Source: Ctenosaura bakeri (Eukaryota; Chordata; Lepidosauria; Squamata; Iguanidae). From it: 64,000 bases of DNA. Shown piece by piece: positions 33,602 to 45,842 of this stretch. Made by a program: the position numbers and the translations under genes. The stretch is from the NCBI GenBank assembly GCA_948474755.1, contig CAOLHI010000968.1, positions 310,001 through 374,000 of the forward strand, in the 5' to 3' direction. Positions within the stretch are counted from its first letter, which is position 1. Each line of letters opens with the position of its first letter. Under the pieces are notes generated by a model that saw only the letters and a program-made list of their open reading frames with translations, was not told the origin of the DNA and did not search any database.

Positions 33602-34703
33602 AATAGTTGTTCTCTTGTAGCAGAAATTAGCTGTCTTATCAAATCTAGTTAAACATCATAGAAATGAAATGTGCATGCGTGTGCACGTACAAGCACACAC
33701 ATAGTTATATTTCTGAATATAATTAATCTGCTTTCCCACCAAAGCAGCAAACAATTAAGATGAAACTGTGAAGCCATAAGTGAAATAAAGGGCAGTAGGT
33801 TGAAAGTGACATCACTGAAAGATTCTGGATCAAATTAGATGTTACATTAATTATATTTTAAAATAGCATGCTTGGGACTATCTTAATAGACTGCAACTGT
33901 TGTGGGAGGAATATAGATCTGGACTCTGGAATTGGGGAGTGGAGAGGATGAGATTAACCTTTTATCCTGCCCTAGTTTCCTATCAAAAATCACCCATCAA
34001 AGTTCTAGTTATGCCTCAGGTGCTCTTGCTGCAGATAGTAATTGGGAAGATTAATTTTCAACAGACAAATCACACAGAGAAAAAGGTTAATCTTCTTACT
34101 TAGTGCTTTGGTCCCAATGTAGAGCATTCCTTTGTCAACCATCCCTTTCAGTTTCTTGGAAGTGGAACCATTCAAATGCCAGCAATATGAGATCAGTATG
34201 TATTTTATTTGAGAAGAATTCTGAAAACACCCCCTGCAAGAAAACCTGGTGAATAGACTGGTAGCCAAGTCAGTGATCTGCTGTAAGTAGGACCAACAGC
34301 TTCTGAACATCTCTACTTATTTTTCATCAATGGCTCTGCAATATCTGTTAGACTGCCATAACTAATTACAGTAGCATCTCAGTTTGTGTGTATTTATATC
34401 CACAAGTGTGTGCCCCTGGGACTCTGTGTGTGTCTGTGTTGGCTGTTAATTTCTCTCCACTTCCTTCTGTTTTTGGCAACAAAAGCATGGTGTACAGGGG
34501 GGTCAGCAGCTTTCAGAAGGTCCTGTCCCTTGACTTCAGAGAGCTACACCCTGCACCCATCCTGCACCCAATATTTCTACTTGGACACCCCACCCAGAAA
34601 AAAATGGTGATATTTTAGGCCCCCCAGTTTGGAGGAAGTGAAGGGCACAAAAAGGATCTGAAAGATCCGACAAAGATAGTTGGGGAGAGAACATGCAGCC
34701 TGC
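33602..34703. other. 1.1 kb without recognisable gene
   Basis: Includes alternating CA/TG text at 33668-33700 and a GC-rich stretch at 34480-34680 that continues up to the mini-hAT. No gene recognised. Confidence 0.45.
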
Positions 34704-34711
34704 TCAATACA

Positions 34712-34905
34712 CAGTGGTGGAGTTTGGAGTGTGTGGAAGGGGGTGGGGCTACGGCATGAGGGGTGTGACCACTGTGCATGGGGGCATGGCTATGGTGCAT
34801 GGGAGTGTGGCCAGGGCATGTGGGGCCATGGCTACGGGCCAGGACGTCCCAGAAACATTACTGCCTGGGGCGAATCCTCCCCACCCCCACGTCCCTATGC
34901 AACTG
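34712..34905. mobile_element. Mini-hAT, CAGTGGYRGAG family, 194 bp (copy 2)
   Basis: Starts CAGTGGTGGAGTTTGGAG, ends CCCTATGCAACTG (complement CAGTTGCATAGGG). Flanked by tcaataca (34704-34711) and tccatata (34906-34913), 6 of 8 identical. The middle contains repeated GCATGGGGG/GTGTGGCC-type units that vary in number between copies. Also carries CCCAGAAACATTACTGCCTGG as in the other copies. Confidence 0.75.
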
Positions 34906-34913
34906 TCCATATA

Positions 34914-35848
34914 GTTTGCTCCTCATGGTATGTAATCTCAAAGTAGATTAATACACACCTATGTGCATTTACTTTAGAATACATCCTATTAAACTCCTCA
35001 GTAGGGCTTCCTTCTGAGTAAATGTCTATAGGATTTATTATGCTTCACAAAAATCAGTGTTTTATATTCATTTGCAATTACTTCCTTTTTTTTGTTTTAG
35101 AAAAATACTCTTAAAGTATTTAAGAAAAAAATACTCTTCATACGTAAGAATAAAAAAAATTACAGAGCAGTTTTGAATCATCTAGGACATCAGCCTTCAC
35201 ATATAACAGTGCAAGTCATGTTACTTGTCTCATTGTCTCATTTGTTCCAGTCTTACACAGGAGAAATCTGGTTAAGAGCTTAGGGAGATAACTCGTTATT
35301 CATTTCCTTCAGGCTCTTTATGATAGGTCAGGGGGTTTTATAGATATTTCTGATGATGTCATTAAGAAGATTAGAATGGCAAATTTCTTGGATAACATGA
35401 AAGGAGGATTTAAAAAAAAGTTTTACTTTATTCAAAAATCATTCAGGTAACCCACTGATTTCTGTATGCCAGATATTCAGGCTTTTTGGCTACCCTGTCC
35501 TTACATGATCAGTAGCTGCCATTATATGATTAGTACATGCTCACTTGGCTACTCTTATCCTTTTGTCAATACTTGTTTTTCTTTCTGTGCTAATCAAAAT
35601 AAATTATGAGAAGCTCATGCCTACCATTTATTCTTAAATAGCTGAAAATAATATGTTATTATTCCATTATTGTGACTAAATATTCATGTTTGAACATAAG
35701 GGACCTTTCAGTCCTTAAAAGTTGTTTTAACATAATTGATTTGACAAAAAATGTCTTTTATAAAGGAAAATGTTCATGAACCTCAAGTAAAGACTACTAT
35801 CAGATGAATTATACATTTATTATTAGAAACCCAAAACTGAATATCCTA
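34914..35848. other. Non-genic; one old dispersed repeat piece
   Basis: At about 34950-35045 (CTTCCTTCTGAGTAAATGTCTATAGGATT) the text resembles a very common reptile dispersed repeat ('..gtaagtcccattg...ctgagtaaacatgcataggatt'). Otherwise AT-rich and unassigned. Confidence 0.45.
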
Positions 35849-36263
35849 GGTCCTTTTCTCACGGCATTTGTCATGCAAAAGGGCCCCTGGAGCATCACGC
35901 AACTGCGAGGAGCGGTCCACATGATGCACTCGCAATCGCACAATGCTCCAGGGGCTGGCAGGTGCCAATCGCGCACTATTTCATTTTCGGCTTTGAGCCA
36001 CACATCAATCCAGGGCCCCGCACACACTTGCCATGCATGCGGAGCCTCCGGAGTTGTGGCGGTCGTGCTTCCTGCCCCAGTGCAGCCTGGGAAAATCCCA
36101 GGCTGTGCTGTGGAAGGAAGAGGCAGTGCTCTCATGCTACCTGCTTGGGAGCAGGCAGCTTGTGCAGAGCTGAAGCAACAGGGATGTAAGAGTCTCTCAT
36201 AAGAGGCTGCTCACGCGATCCCCACACCCCAACTCTGCAAAAAGGTGAGTTGCAGAAAGGGCC
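35849..36263 (-). mobile_element. MITE with GGCC termini, subfamily B (inverted copy)
   Basis: Left end GGTCCTTTTCTCACGG, right end TTGCAGAAAGGGCC. Flanked by cta (35846-35848 and 36264-36266). Its interior is the reverse complement of the element at 49322-49745, except for a self-complementary part around the AAATCCCAGG/CCTGGG motif. The frames here (up to 132 codons) follow the GC-rich interior and have no domain. Confidence 0.85.
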
Positions 36264-36339
36264 CTAGGCTTCCTAGGGCAGAGTTTTGGATTTTTGAGTA
36301 GATTGTTTTGTATTTTTTAAAAAAACAGGTAATAATTGG

Positions 36340-36364
36340 GTTGTGTTTTTTTTTTTTTTTTTTT
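36340..36364. repeat. Poly(T) run
   Basis: About 19 uninterrupted T residues preceded by GTTGTG. It could be the complement of a retroposon tail, but no retroposon body is evident next to it. Confidence 0.7.
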
Positions 36365-36477
36365 AGGTTTGAATACATCACCTTTGACATAGATTAGTGG
36401 GATCTTGTAGCACTGCCTATATCTTTACATCTAGCTATCTGCCTAGCCGTGCTGTGCTGAAAACATACTGTCTAAAG

Positions 36478-36835
36478 CAGGACAGGGAAAGTGCAGCTCA
36501 TGTACTGTATGTGGCCCCCAGGGTCCATAGTTTGAAAGCATCTTTTGGGAAAAAAATTGTCCCACAGTACCCTGTAGGTGACATATGGGGGAATTTTTCC
36601 AAGTTTCACGGGATTTTTTGGTTGTTCAGGACCATTTTCTGACAGAAAATGAACTGGAAGTTAACTTAAGAGTCACTTCCTATTGTAACAAAAGTCTGCA
36701 GCCAAAAATTTTCTGAGGGAAAGCAAGGCAGAATTGCCCCCATGGCCTCTAGAAGGCATTTTGGGGGCAAACAATTTAATTTATTGCGGCAGTTTGGGGA
36801 GCCTACAGTCTTACTGCTAGTAGAGAAAGCCCCCC
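36478..36835. mobile_element. hAT-like MITE, CAGG/CAGAGG family (copy 4)
   Basis: Starts CAGGACAGGGAAAGTGCAG and shares with its relatives the order GTGGCCCCCAGGG, CACTTCCTATTG, GCAAGGCAGAATTGCCCCCATGG and GGCATTTTGGGGGCAAA. The right terminus is not clear. Confidence 0.6.
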
Positions 36836-37312
36836 AACCCCTTTCTTTTTGGAACTGCCTGAGGAAGTATTTATGTACAAGAAATATTGATACCTGTGGG
36901 CTGCTATTCTCAGCTCACATCTACTTTTATCTATTTGTATTTGTACTCTAGCAGGTAAAATACAGTTTACTTAGGGTCAAATTGGAGGTGAAATCACTTG
37001 CATGAATGTACCTGAATTGTGATATTGTTGTTTTTGTTGTGTAAACAGAAGCAACAGAGAAGTCTGAGAAGCCTCAGGGCCTTGGACTTGTGAATGGTAA
37101 TTTTAACTTTCTCCCTGATAGAGCCCCAACAAAACATTCTTTCTGAAGCTCGTAGAAACTTCCCTTAAATTCAAAAAGAAACTCAAGAAACCCCAGAGAA
37201 ATTGGAGCAGTCATTTCAGTTCTTCCTCAGTTATAGTCCATCTTTATGGATACATTCTTGCACATACTGAACCAAGTTGTTGCCACTCCACTAATCAGAG
37301 TATGAAAGCTAC

Positions 37313-37440
37313 CAGATTTCAACTAGATTAGTTACATTTTAGTCCCTTTCAAGTCAACAGGACTTCAGTTAGTCATGATTAACTTGCCCAATTGCTCACA
37401 ATGGGCCTAAAGCATGATTAGCTTAGTCTGGACCCAACCT
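37313..37440. repeat. Dispersed 'aatgggcctaaag' repeat fragment
   Basis: CAAGTCAACAGGACTTCAGTTAGTC and CACAATGGGCCTAAAGCATGATTAGCTTAGTCTGG match a dispersed reptile repeat type also visible at about 57480-57560 in more decayed form. Family name unknown to me. Confidence 0.45.
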
Positions 37441-37784
37441 TACTTTTTTGGGGGGAGGGGTGTCCAATCATGTGGTTATCCTTTAGAGAGAAAAATAATT
37501 TATAAAAACATAAATCACATCAGAACTGAGAAATTTAAAATACAATCTGAATATGTTTTGATATTTTAAGTGAATGTTTTTTTTAAAAAATGCTATTATC
37601 TTGACCAAGCTGGCTCTTATCACTCATATCTTGGGCTCCTATACTAACACTCATCTTGCCCTTCTAACCTTAAAAGTCCTTCCTGGCCATGATTCTCAGA
37701 CCCTTTTACCCCAAAAGATTGCAGGGGTACATTTGCAATGCCAGTATTTCCGTTCAGAGGTGGGGAATTATTAGCTCAGATTAG

Positions 37785-38545
37785 AAGGACTGTATGGGGA
37801 GAGTAACTTAATGAGATCTTCCACCAATGTTTATGGGGTTTCCACAGGAAAAAAACAGCCAGATTCCAAAATAAGGGGAAATGATTTTTATTTAAAAGTT
37901 CAGTCACATACGCAATGGATCCAAGCACTCATGCACTCACACAAGAGCTAACCAACGGATAAAGTGAAGAAGGTTGTTGATAGTGAAGTTTTAGGGAATG
38001 GGTGATAATTACCGAGAGAGCACTGAAGAGAGCAGCGATGTAGCTCAGACATGCACCTAAGGACAGTACTTGTTTGGGAATCAGAGCGACAGTGTGGGAT
38101 TCAGCAAGCAAGATATGGAGGAGGTTTATACTCAAAATCTGTCTGGAGGGCAAGGGTGTAAATGGCTCTCTGGCCAAGGAAACAATGGAGGTTACCACTT
38201 GTATAATGGGGTCTGGACAGTGTTAATCATCTTAGTGTTAGGTGACAAAGACTTACTGATTGTTGTAATATCTCTGTAACAGTGGACAGGTAAAGGAACA
38301 ATGAGGGGAAATGTCCAGGTGCTAGGAAGAAGGGCTGAAACAATCAGTGATTTGGTGGGAACTTCCCATTGCTATTGTATGGCAGCAGAGAAGTTGCAGC
38401 TTCAGCTTAAACCTATTATCTCTGGTGTTACCTGGTGATTGTCTCGATAATAACCTTGGCTATTTTGATAGAAGGGGATCTCTGACCTACTTTGTAGCAC
38501 ATGTGTTCAGCCAGTATTTTATCTCTGCCTAGCCTGACCTTACAG
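37785..38545 (-). repeat. Possible LTR, reverse strand
   Basis: Flanked by identical 9-bp repeats TCAGATTAG (37776-37784, 38546-38554). On the reverse strand a TATA-like GAGTATAAACC (about 38122-38132) precedes an AATAAA (about 37886-37892) by about 240 bp, as in an LTR. The TG...CA edges, if 38544 and 37791, are not flanked by a matching 4-6 bp duplication, so the call is tentative. Confidence 0.35.
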
Positions 38546-38554
38546 TCAGATTAG

Positions 38555-40384
38555 GGTCCATTTTATATCAATGCCAATTAATATATTTTGTAATTAAACC
38601 ATATCAAATCTGAAGGTGTGCAGACTGGTAATACCCCAAGGTGATGCTATATTAGACAGGTAATAGTTTTTATTTTATTTTCAGTTTGGTAGTGTATGAC
38701 CTAAGTCCTTCAGCAAGTCAGAAATAAATTATGTCAGGCACAGAAATAAACAAAAAAGGGGGGATGTGTATGGCACACTAATTAAATATTCAGGATTATG
38801 CTGGCTCCATATACAGCACAACATAACACTTTCCCTGAACAATTTCCCCACGCTCAGCTCCCATCAAACCAAAAGCTCTGTTGTAATCTTACCCATTCCT
38901 AGCTCTAACCATTCTCCATTCTTAAGTGGCCCTACCTCTAGCCATCCCTCTCAAGATTTAATTCATTCCTATTTGTCCTGTCTCATTTATATCCCTAAAT
39001 GGCCCTATCTAGCATTTTAACAGAAGAGCCTGTAATTCTGTGTTCTTTCCCCCCATTGGGTTCCCTGCAGCAGTCTGAAGGTTGTGATTGACTAGCTTTG
39101 CCCAGGCCACTGAGATTTAAAATGTAAGCTTTCCTCACAATTGATTTAATTCAATTTTATTTATGTATGCTATTCTGCAGAATCTGCTGGTATAAACACA
39201 GTTAGAAATTATATAAATAAAATCAGTCAATATAATCTTCTGGTAAATGTATGTCAAGATAGGTAACTCAGACTTTGATACAAATACCGAACAGTGGTTG
39301 TAGTGAAAAAGTATTGAACAGCATTTCAACAACAAAATCATAGGTGGTCATCAAAGATTCCTGGAAGCTATGTTAATTAATTTAGATATTTAAATAGATC
39401 ATTTTTCCAAGTAGATGTTTTAAATGCATTGGACTGATGATCTCATCTTCTGTGATTAGCTTTAGCAGTTTTAAAATAGCAGATTTTTGACAGACTTGCA
39501 TCACGTTGTCAAATTACATCTTGACATTTTTATTTTCAGAACTATATTGGACCACTTGCTCTGCACTTTCTGTAGAGCTAAAATGAAAACAGTGTGCACT
39601 AGAGGAGAATGTAGCAGGATCCTTTAACCTAAACTGAAGTAAGATGTTTTGTCACAACTCTATTACTTTCTTTTTCTTAGAGGCTAGAATGACTTAGGGG
39701 CTAGTATGACTATCTTCTCCTAGTGCAAAATGAGTTCTATCATCAGTATCTATGCAATATTCCCCCTTGCTTTTGAAATACTTCTTTAAACAAATGTCCT
39801 TAACATATTTGAACAAGCGCTTAATATCCTCCTATTTGGAGTGATCTCACTATAGACAGGAAAACCCCATCAGTGTTATAAGCTATGAAGGGCCCTTGTT
39901 CAAAGAAGTTTTTAAGAATCGTTTTTTAAAAATCATTAAAAATGATGAAAGAATGTAATTTTCATTTGAGAGTACAGGCAGCATTTCATACCAAAGGTCC
40001 TTCCACTTCTTTTCAGAAATGGTGTCTGAGCACTACAATGGTTATGAAAGAGGAGTTATGAAAATGAAACTAACATAATTGCCTGGTTGCTGCTGGGAGG
40101 GGTGGAGGAAAACTTGCCTTAAAGAAGTACATCTGAGGCAGGCTGACTGCACTCTCTTTCTTTATAAATTGAGGCCTGGATCAGCTTCATCAGAGGTAAT
40201 TAGAAAACAAGAGGAGAAAATATGAAGGGAGATGGAGGACATAAGGACCATGGATAAAAGTATAAGTTTTAATAGAGGCAGGATTCTTGGGAATAGCTGT
40301 TTATTAAAATGTGGAAGAATATTTCAGTGTTTCTTTACTGCAACATGCAGATGTTCTCAAAAGAAATAGAAAACCACAAGGCAA
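38555..40384. other. 1.8 kb without recognisable gene
   Basis: AT-rich, apparently single copy. No exon or repeat recognised. Confidence 0.5.
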
Positions 40385-41408
40385 TGCTTCAGTATTTTAT
40401 TTACTTTTTTCAACTGTGCTGAAAGATGAAGAGGGCTCTTCCTCTTGTCATAAAAAGGCAGCCATCATATTTTTGTCTTGGGGCACCTGAAAAGTGTCGA
40501 GGAAGTGCCAAAGATGCCCCAGGAGGGCACTCTGACCTATCTTGACCAGGATTGAGCTGTCTCAGAAAGCAGCAGTGCCCCACAAAGGACCAGACTGGGA
40601 TAGTGTAGATGCTCACAGCTCAATTACTTTGGGTATGCATCAACTGTTGTACAACTTCCCTCGGAAGGCTAACAGCTCCCATAGTTTCTACGACTCTCCC
40701 ATACTCAAAGGTTTGTAAACTCGATCTCCACTCAGAAGTTAGTATAGGTAAGTCCCATCCAGGACCTGCCTACAACATGTGTGCAGATAATGTGGTCAAT
40801 GCTGAGGTCTCCCATGTCATAGTGAACATGTATGTTACTGGAGCCTCCCTCTGGTTGATGTAGGTCTGATCCTCCAAAATAAAGAGAACACAGCTCACAT
40901 CTGAAATATCACATGGCACTGCCCCAAGTATTTCAATAGCAGGTGGAAGGACACCTCCAATCTCAGGCCAGAAATAACAGGAATTATCAGTATAGAACTT
41001 GGGCACTGTCAGTGTGTTATGTTGCATCTTCTGACCAAGAAAAGTCCATTAAAGGCCTTGAAAGTTACCTTGCTGTCTTTGTAAAAGATGTCATATTTTT
41101 CATTCTCACTATCTGTAAGTGGGACAGGTTAGATAGGAAAGCATACTTCTGAGAGTACATCCATTCCAGCAAGGCACAGGCCCTTCCAGTTTTTCATCAT
41201 AATTCTTTGTGAGGGCAGACAGGAGATGTGAAATGTGCAAGACTCAACCTTTTCAGTTACACCCTCAGTGCGCAACACTCTACCATGGCCCACATAGCCC
41301 CAGTACATCCTACTATCCATCTGGAAAGCTACCTCTTCCTCCACATCAAGGTAGACTTCAAGTTGGCCCAAGGCCCTTGCAAAGCCCTTCTTTGCTAGTC
41401 TCTCTTTA
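40385..41408 (-). pseudogene. Possible decayed coding sequence, family unknown
   Basis: Read on the reverse strand from about 41408, protein-like text continues for roughly 900 bp across at least two frames: V-D/Y-L-D-V-E-E-E-V-A-F-Q-M near 41330, then after a stop F-Y-K-D-S-K-V-T-F-K-A-F, then after a frameshift near 41025 S-C-V-L-F-I-L-E-D-Q-T-Y-I and E-A-P-V-T-Y-M-F-T-M-T-W. Spaced cysteines and N-I-T suggest an extracellular protein. An AATAAA on the same strand lies at 40396-40401. No introns are obvious, so a retrocopy or a large-exon pseudogene is possible. I cannot name the family; an egg-coat (zona pellucida type) protein is only a guess. An A-rich run at 41408-41427 is on the wrong side to be its tail. 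Confidence 0.4.
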
Positions 41409-41427
41409 AAAAAAAATAAAAAAATTA

Positions 41428-43310
41428 AAGATACGCTGTAGCTATACCACTACGTGGGTCACCCACTCTTCAAAATCAGAAGGGGTATTACCAGATGTTT
41501 TCTGGTTTCTCAGGAGGATTTCAGAAGGATTAAACTGACTTTTTTTTAAATTGGCCATTTTAAAACCTTCTGTGGACCTCAGAACCAGCCACTATCAAGC
41601 ACCAGCTTAGAACAAGGACCAGCCCAGTGGCTGTGCAGCCTTACTGAGGAATGCAAGAGGAAGAATCACAAGGCAATGCAATAAAGTTCTTTGTGTTCAA
41701 AACATGTATATGTTGGATCATTTTTACCACACAGATGAATTGTACCTTTAATATATATTTCTGTGTTACTTGTATAGTAACAGAGAGAAGCACTTTTTGT
41801 TTTTGTAGTGAGAAATAAATCACAACTTATAAAGTCTTCTCATAAGTACAAAAATAAATCATTGCACATTTAGTAAGCTTTCTGACACCATGCTGGCTTT
41901 TATTTCTAATGGGTTGCGGCAAAATTTATAGTTCTGTTAGGAGGACAAAACATTAGACTGACATTGCTAGTGAGAGTTTTTTGCTAGTCTCTCCAACAAT
42001 GATCCATAGACAGAGAGTTCTAACCTCTTTTTCCCATAAAAATGAAAATGCGAGAAAATATAAAGATTGATCATTCATCTTATACTATGCCAGATGAAGA
42101 GTGCACAGTATGGAGGAAACTAAGAATTTTTGAGGAGTGCTTAAAAAATGCCAGAGTGAGTTAAAAATATGCTGTGACTTAAAATGAAGCCATGGAGCCA
42201 CTTGTGGAAAACAAAGCAACATAAACATCTCCAAAACTCTGAATACTATCCCAATTAAAATAATAAAGCAGGGGAAATTAGATGCTTAACTGTATTAGTT
42301 AAATATCAGGGAAGCAAGCACATAAGAAGAATAATGCAAAAGATGCATTTCTGATTCAAACCATTATATCAATAATGAGAAGTTTCCAAGTACTCTCCAT
42401 GAAACTTTGTGCCATAAAAAATTGAACTATCTACTGAATTCACAACTAAATAGTTGTTTTTGTGGTTACTTTAGGAAAAAAATTACTTGTGAGCATCAGT
42501 TCAGTTGATAAGCTGATTTGTATTCTTGTCATACTAATATATTATATTTAAAAATAGAAATTACAGTTTTAATAAGGGATATTCATTTTTGTTGAGCATT
42601 CAGGTTGAATTTTTATGAAACTTGTTGATCTAGAGAAGTCTACAGAAAGCATGTATTTTGCAGGATATTATTGAGCACTCTTTTATAGAATTAAGAAAAC
42701 AGAGACATTAAGACAGAGATTAATGGCTTGGTGTGTTATATCAAAAGTGTGTGAATTGGAGTGAGCTGGAAAGCACACAAACTGTCCTAAGATGGATTTT
42801 TTTCCCAATAAAATAATGTTCCTTTTATTTCCTTTGCTTTTTCCTTTGCAATTTTTTTTCAAGAAACTGCTTCTGTTTTCTAGCAAAAACTGGAAAATCA
42901 AAATGCCCTCTGCTATGCCATTCAGCAATTTTCTGGCACATTGCCAGTTGTTCGTATGGCAGACCTAGCAGTACTGTATGAAGCATTGGCTGTACAGCTG
43001 ATCCCTAGGCAGGATTGCCAGGAAAATACAAGCAGAGCAGGACCACAAATAGGATTAAGAACAAATGTGAAGCAGGGAGTAGCAGTGTTAAAAAAAACAC
43101 CAACCAAAAACCAGCAGTAACCATTGCATATATGATTTGCTACAGAAGGAAATATCTCATCCAGCAATGAGGAAGATAATCCATTAAGGTTCATCTTACT
43201 TTTGGTTAATCTGGAATAACTTATCTGAGGTGACTAACAAGAAGAGGCAGTGAAACCTTACAATTGATGTTAGCCATTAAAAATACATTGTGGCATTGTT
43301 GCCTATAGAG
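41428..43310. other. 1.9 kb without recognisable gene
   Basis: AT-rich; nothing securely identified. The 90-codon reverse frame at 42922-43194 has no known domain. Confidence 0.5.
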
Positions 43311-43668
43311 CAGAGATGAGAAAAGTGCAAACCACGAATTACATGTGGTTCTCAGGGCCATTTTTATGGTCACATTTTTTCAAAATAATTGTTCAAACTA
43401 CTTTTGTTCCTGAATTCCCTTTAAGACTGTGGGGGCTGTTTTGCCACATTCCCCCAGCTACGGTACTTTTTTTTCCAACGGGATATTACTTGGAAATTGA
43501 CTTCTGGGTCACTTCCTGTTGGAAAAAGGTGCTTCCTGGGTCTAAAACATTCCACAGAGGACCAGATAGATGATAAAATTGCTATCATGCCCCCTGAGTA
43601 GTATTTTGGGGGTAGGGTATTCAAAAAGAATTTTGTGGAGAAAGGCAGCCTTTCCAGGTCTTCTGGAG
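43311..43668. mobile_element. hAT-like MITE, CAGAGATGAG family (copy 5)
   Basis: Starts CAGAGATGAGAAAAGTGCAAA and shares CACTTCCTGTTG, CTTCCTGGGTCTAAAAC, ATTGCTATCATGCCCCCTGAG and GTATTTTGGGGGT with the other copies. The right end is not preserved. Confidence 0.65.
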
Positions 43669-45130
43669 TACAACACAATGATTGCGTTTTGTCTCTGAAA
43701 TCTTAGCATATACTCTTGTCATCTTCTCAGGAGTACAAGTAAAGCTCCATGGAACCTACACAGGATGGCCCAAAAACTTCTATGAATGTATTCCTTACTT
43801 TTCTATAAAACTCTTATTTCAAAACTCTGAAAAATCTCTCTCCTCCACAGTATAAGCCTTATGTATTTTGTCCCATTTCAAACTGTAGCTAGAGCATTAG
43901 ATTCCACTCCCCTAAAATACTCCCAAATAATTATATTTTTGCATGTCAGAGAAGAGATTCCACCTAAGATTTTCCTTGACATTAAAAATCTGAATGAGCA
44001 GGAACTCTCTTTTTTTGTGGGAGACCACATAAATAAACCCCATTCATGTGCAGAATGAGTGGTACAGCCTAAGAAAATCATAATGGAGAACATTTGCCTG
44101 TTTGCTTTATTACTATGAATGAGCTTCTTGACTTCATTTACAATTATTAATACTACTGGGTGTTGTTGCCATGACGCACTCATAGAAGATCCATTCCACC
44201 TATCTTTCTGTCCTACTTATGTTACTAGTTTTGGAGTGTGGCTTTGAAACTATCATGAGTGACTCAGGTTCCTGGTATCTCTAATCCCAAATGTTCTAAG
44301 GAAATGGATTTTCTTATTATTATTCATTCTTTTGCAATAAATCTGAGCACACTGTGTGTTGTATGGGTTTATTCTCAGTGTGTAATAAGGATATTCCTGT
44401 TTTTCTAGTCAGAAGGGATTTGCACAGCTCATGCCCTTGCTGAGGGAAAGTTTGTGTTTCAGTAACCTTCACTTGATGGATGTTGGTATGAAACAATAGA
44501 GAGTTACATATTATGATCTCAAATATACTATTTTTCAGTTCACACATTTTTTTTGTAAATCATGAAGTCATATTTTTAAATAAGCTGCCTACATGCAGGA
44601 ATCAGCCCTGAGATAAGCAAAAACAAAACAACAAAACAACAACGCTACTAATAACACCAAAACGGGAACTAGTAAGGATAAGAGTACAGCTACATTGCAC
44701 ACATTAAACATAATTCAGATACAGTTAAATATTTTTTGTTTTAATAACTGTCTTCTTATTTTTTTAGATTTTTGTTTTGCTCCACCCGACAACTATTCCC
44801 TCTCCTTTCTGTCATGAGCATTCCCCTTTTCCTGAACATTCAACTTATTTCTCCATTCCGGGCTAGTGATCCATGCTCTATTTTGATATGACATTTGTGA
44901 AGGTTAAAAACCAGTGCTTTGAGTTGCCTCCTATGAACCACTTTGGTTCACACTGAAGTTAAAGAGTAGTTAGGAGATACATCTCAAAGTTCCCAGTTTC
45001 AGACAATATTTTGTCAAATCCCAAGAGTACTGTGCTAGCCAATACTTTATTTAAAACTTGAAAATGCACCCTCTAAGACTTTACTAGCTAGCAGCTTTGA
45101 GAAATTGTTATGGAATAAAACAAGTCTACA
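43669..45130. other. 1.5 kb without recognisable gene
   Basis: Contains an AAC-rich run (about 44619-44643). No gene recognised. Confidence 0.5.
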
Positions 45131-45245
45131 GAGAGGTTTTTTTAAAAAGTTGTACACTGCCTTGGATTCCATCCTGGGAGAAAGGCAAGATAGTATATAA
45201 GTAAGTAAGAACATACATACATACATACATACATACATACATACA
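45131..45245 (+). mobile_element. LINE tail with (CATA)n microsatellite
   Basis: TTGTACACTGCCTTGGATTCC...GGGAGAAAGGCAAGATAGTATATAAGTAAGTAAG is a forward-strand L2/CR1-like 3' terminus. It runs directly into about eight perfect CATA units (45212-45244), which presumably grew from the LINE's simple tail. Confidence 0.7.
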
Positions 45246-45603
45246 CTAAACAGAGTTGCAGTCCTGTTAACACCTATTTCAAAGTCTTCCCCAGTGAAGT
45301 CAGTGAGGCTTATCTTCAAGTTGATATGCATGTGTGTCTGTTACATGACCCAAAATTTAAAACTTAAAAGCTTTTAAATTTAAAATTTGGAACAAAAGCC
45401 ATCAAAACTAGGCATAATTTTGTACCAGAAGTTTCACAAGTTTAAATAGGGAGGGTGGCAGATTTAAAATTGGTTCAGCCATTGCACATATAAAAACTTC
45501 GATGTGATTTATGAGCATTTTTGGAGCTTTAGTTGTAAAACAAAGAACAAGCTAATTTTGGTTGCGTTTGAAGCTATTCAAATTACCCTAACACAAAGCT
45601 GTG

Positions 45604-45842
45604 AAACCCAATATGGTATAGCAGTTTGAGTGATAGACTATGGAGACCAAGGTTCAAATCTCCACTCTGCCATGGAAACCCACTCGGTGAATTTGGGCAG
45701 GTCACACTGTCTCAGCCTCTTCAGAGGAAGGCAAACGTAAAACCTTCTTCAACAAATCTTTCCAACAAAACCCTGTGATTGGTTCACCTTAGGGTGAATC
45801 TCCATAAGATTGAAATTATTTGAAGGCACTCCACAATAACAA
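45604..45842 (+). mobile_element. tRNA-derived SINE
   Basis: Head ACCCAATATGGTATAGCAGTTTGAG, B-box region GACCAAGGTTCAAATCTCC, then GGGCAGGTCACACTGTCTCAGCC, CAAAACCCTGTGATTGG and TTGAAGGCACTCCACAATAACAA. Full length but diverged. Confidence 0.85.

Noticed and set aside
34693..34946. Two overlapping forward frames near 34.8 kb
   Set aside because: They translate the G-rich repeats of a mini-hAT in two frames.
36346..36364. Poly(T) as the tail of a processed pseudogene
   Set aside because: No gene-like sequence adjoins it on the expected side.
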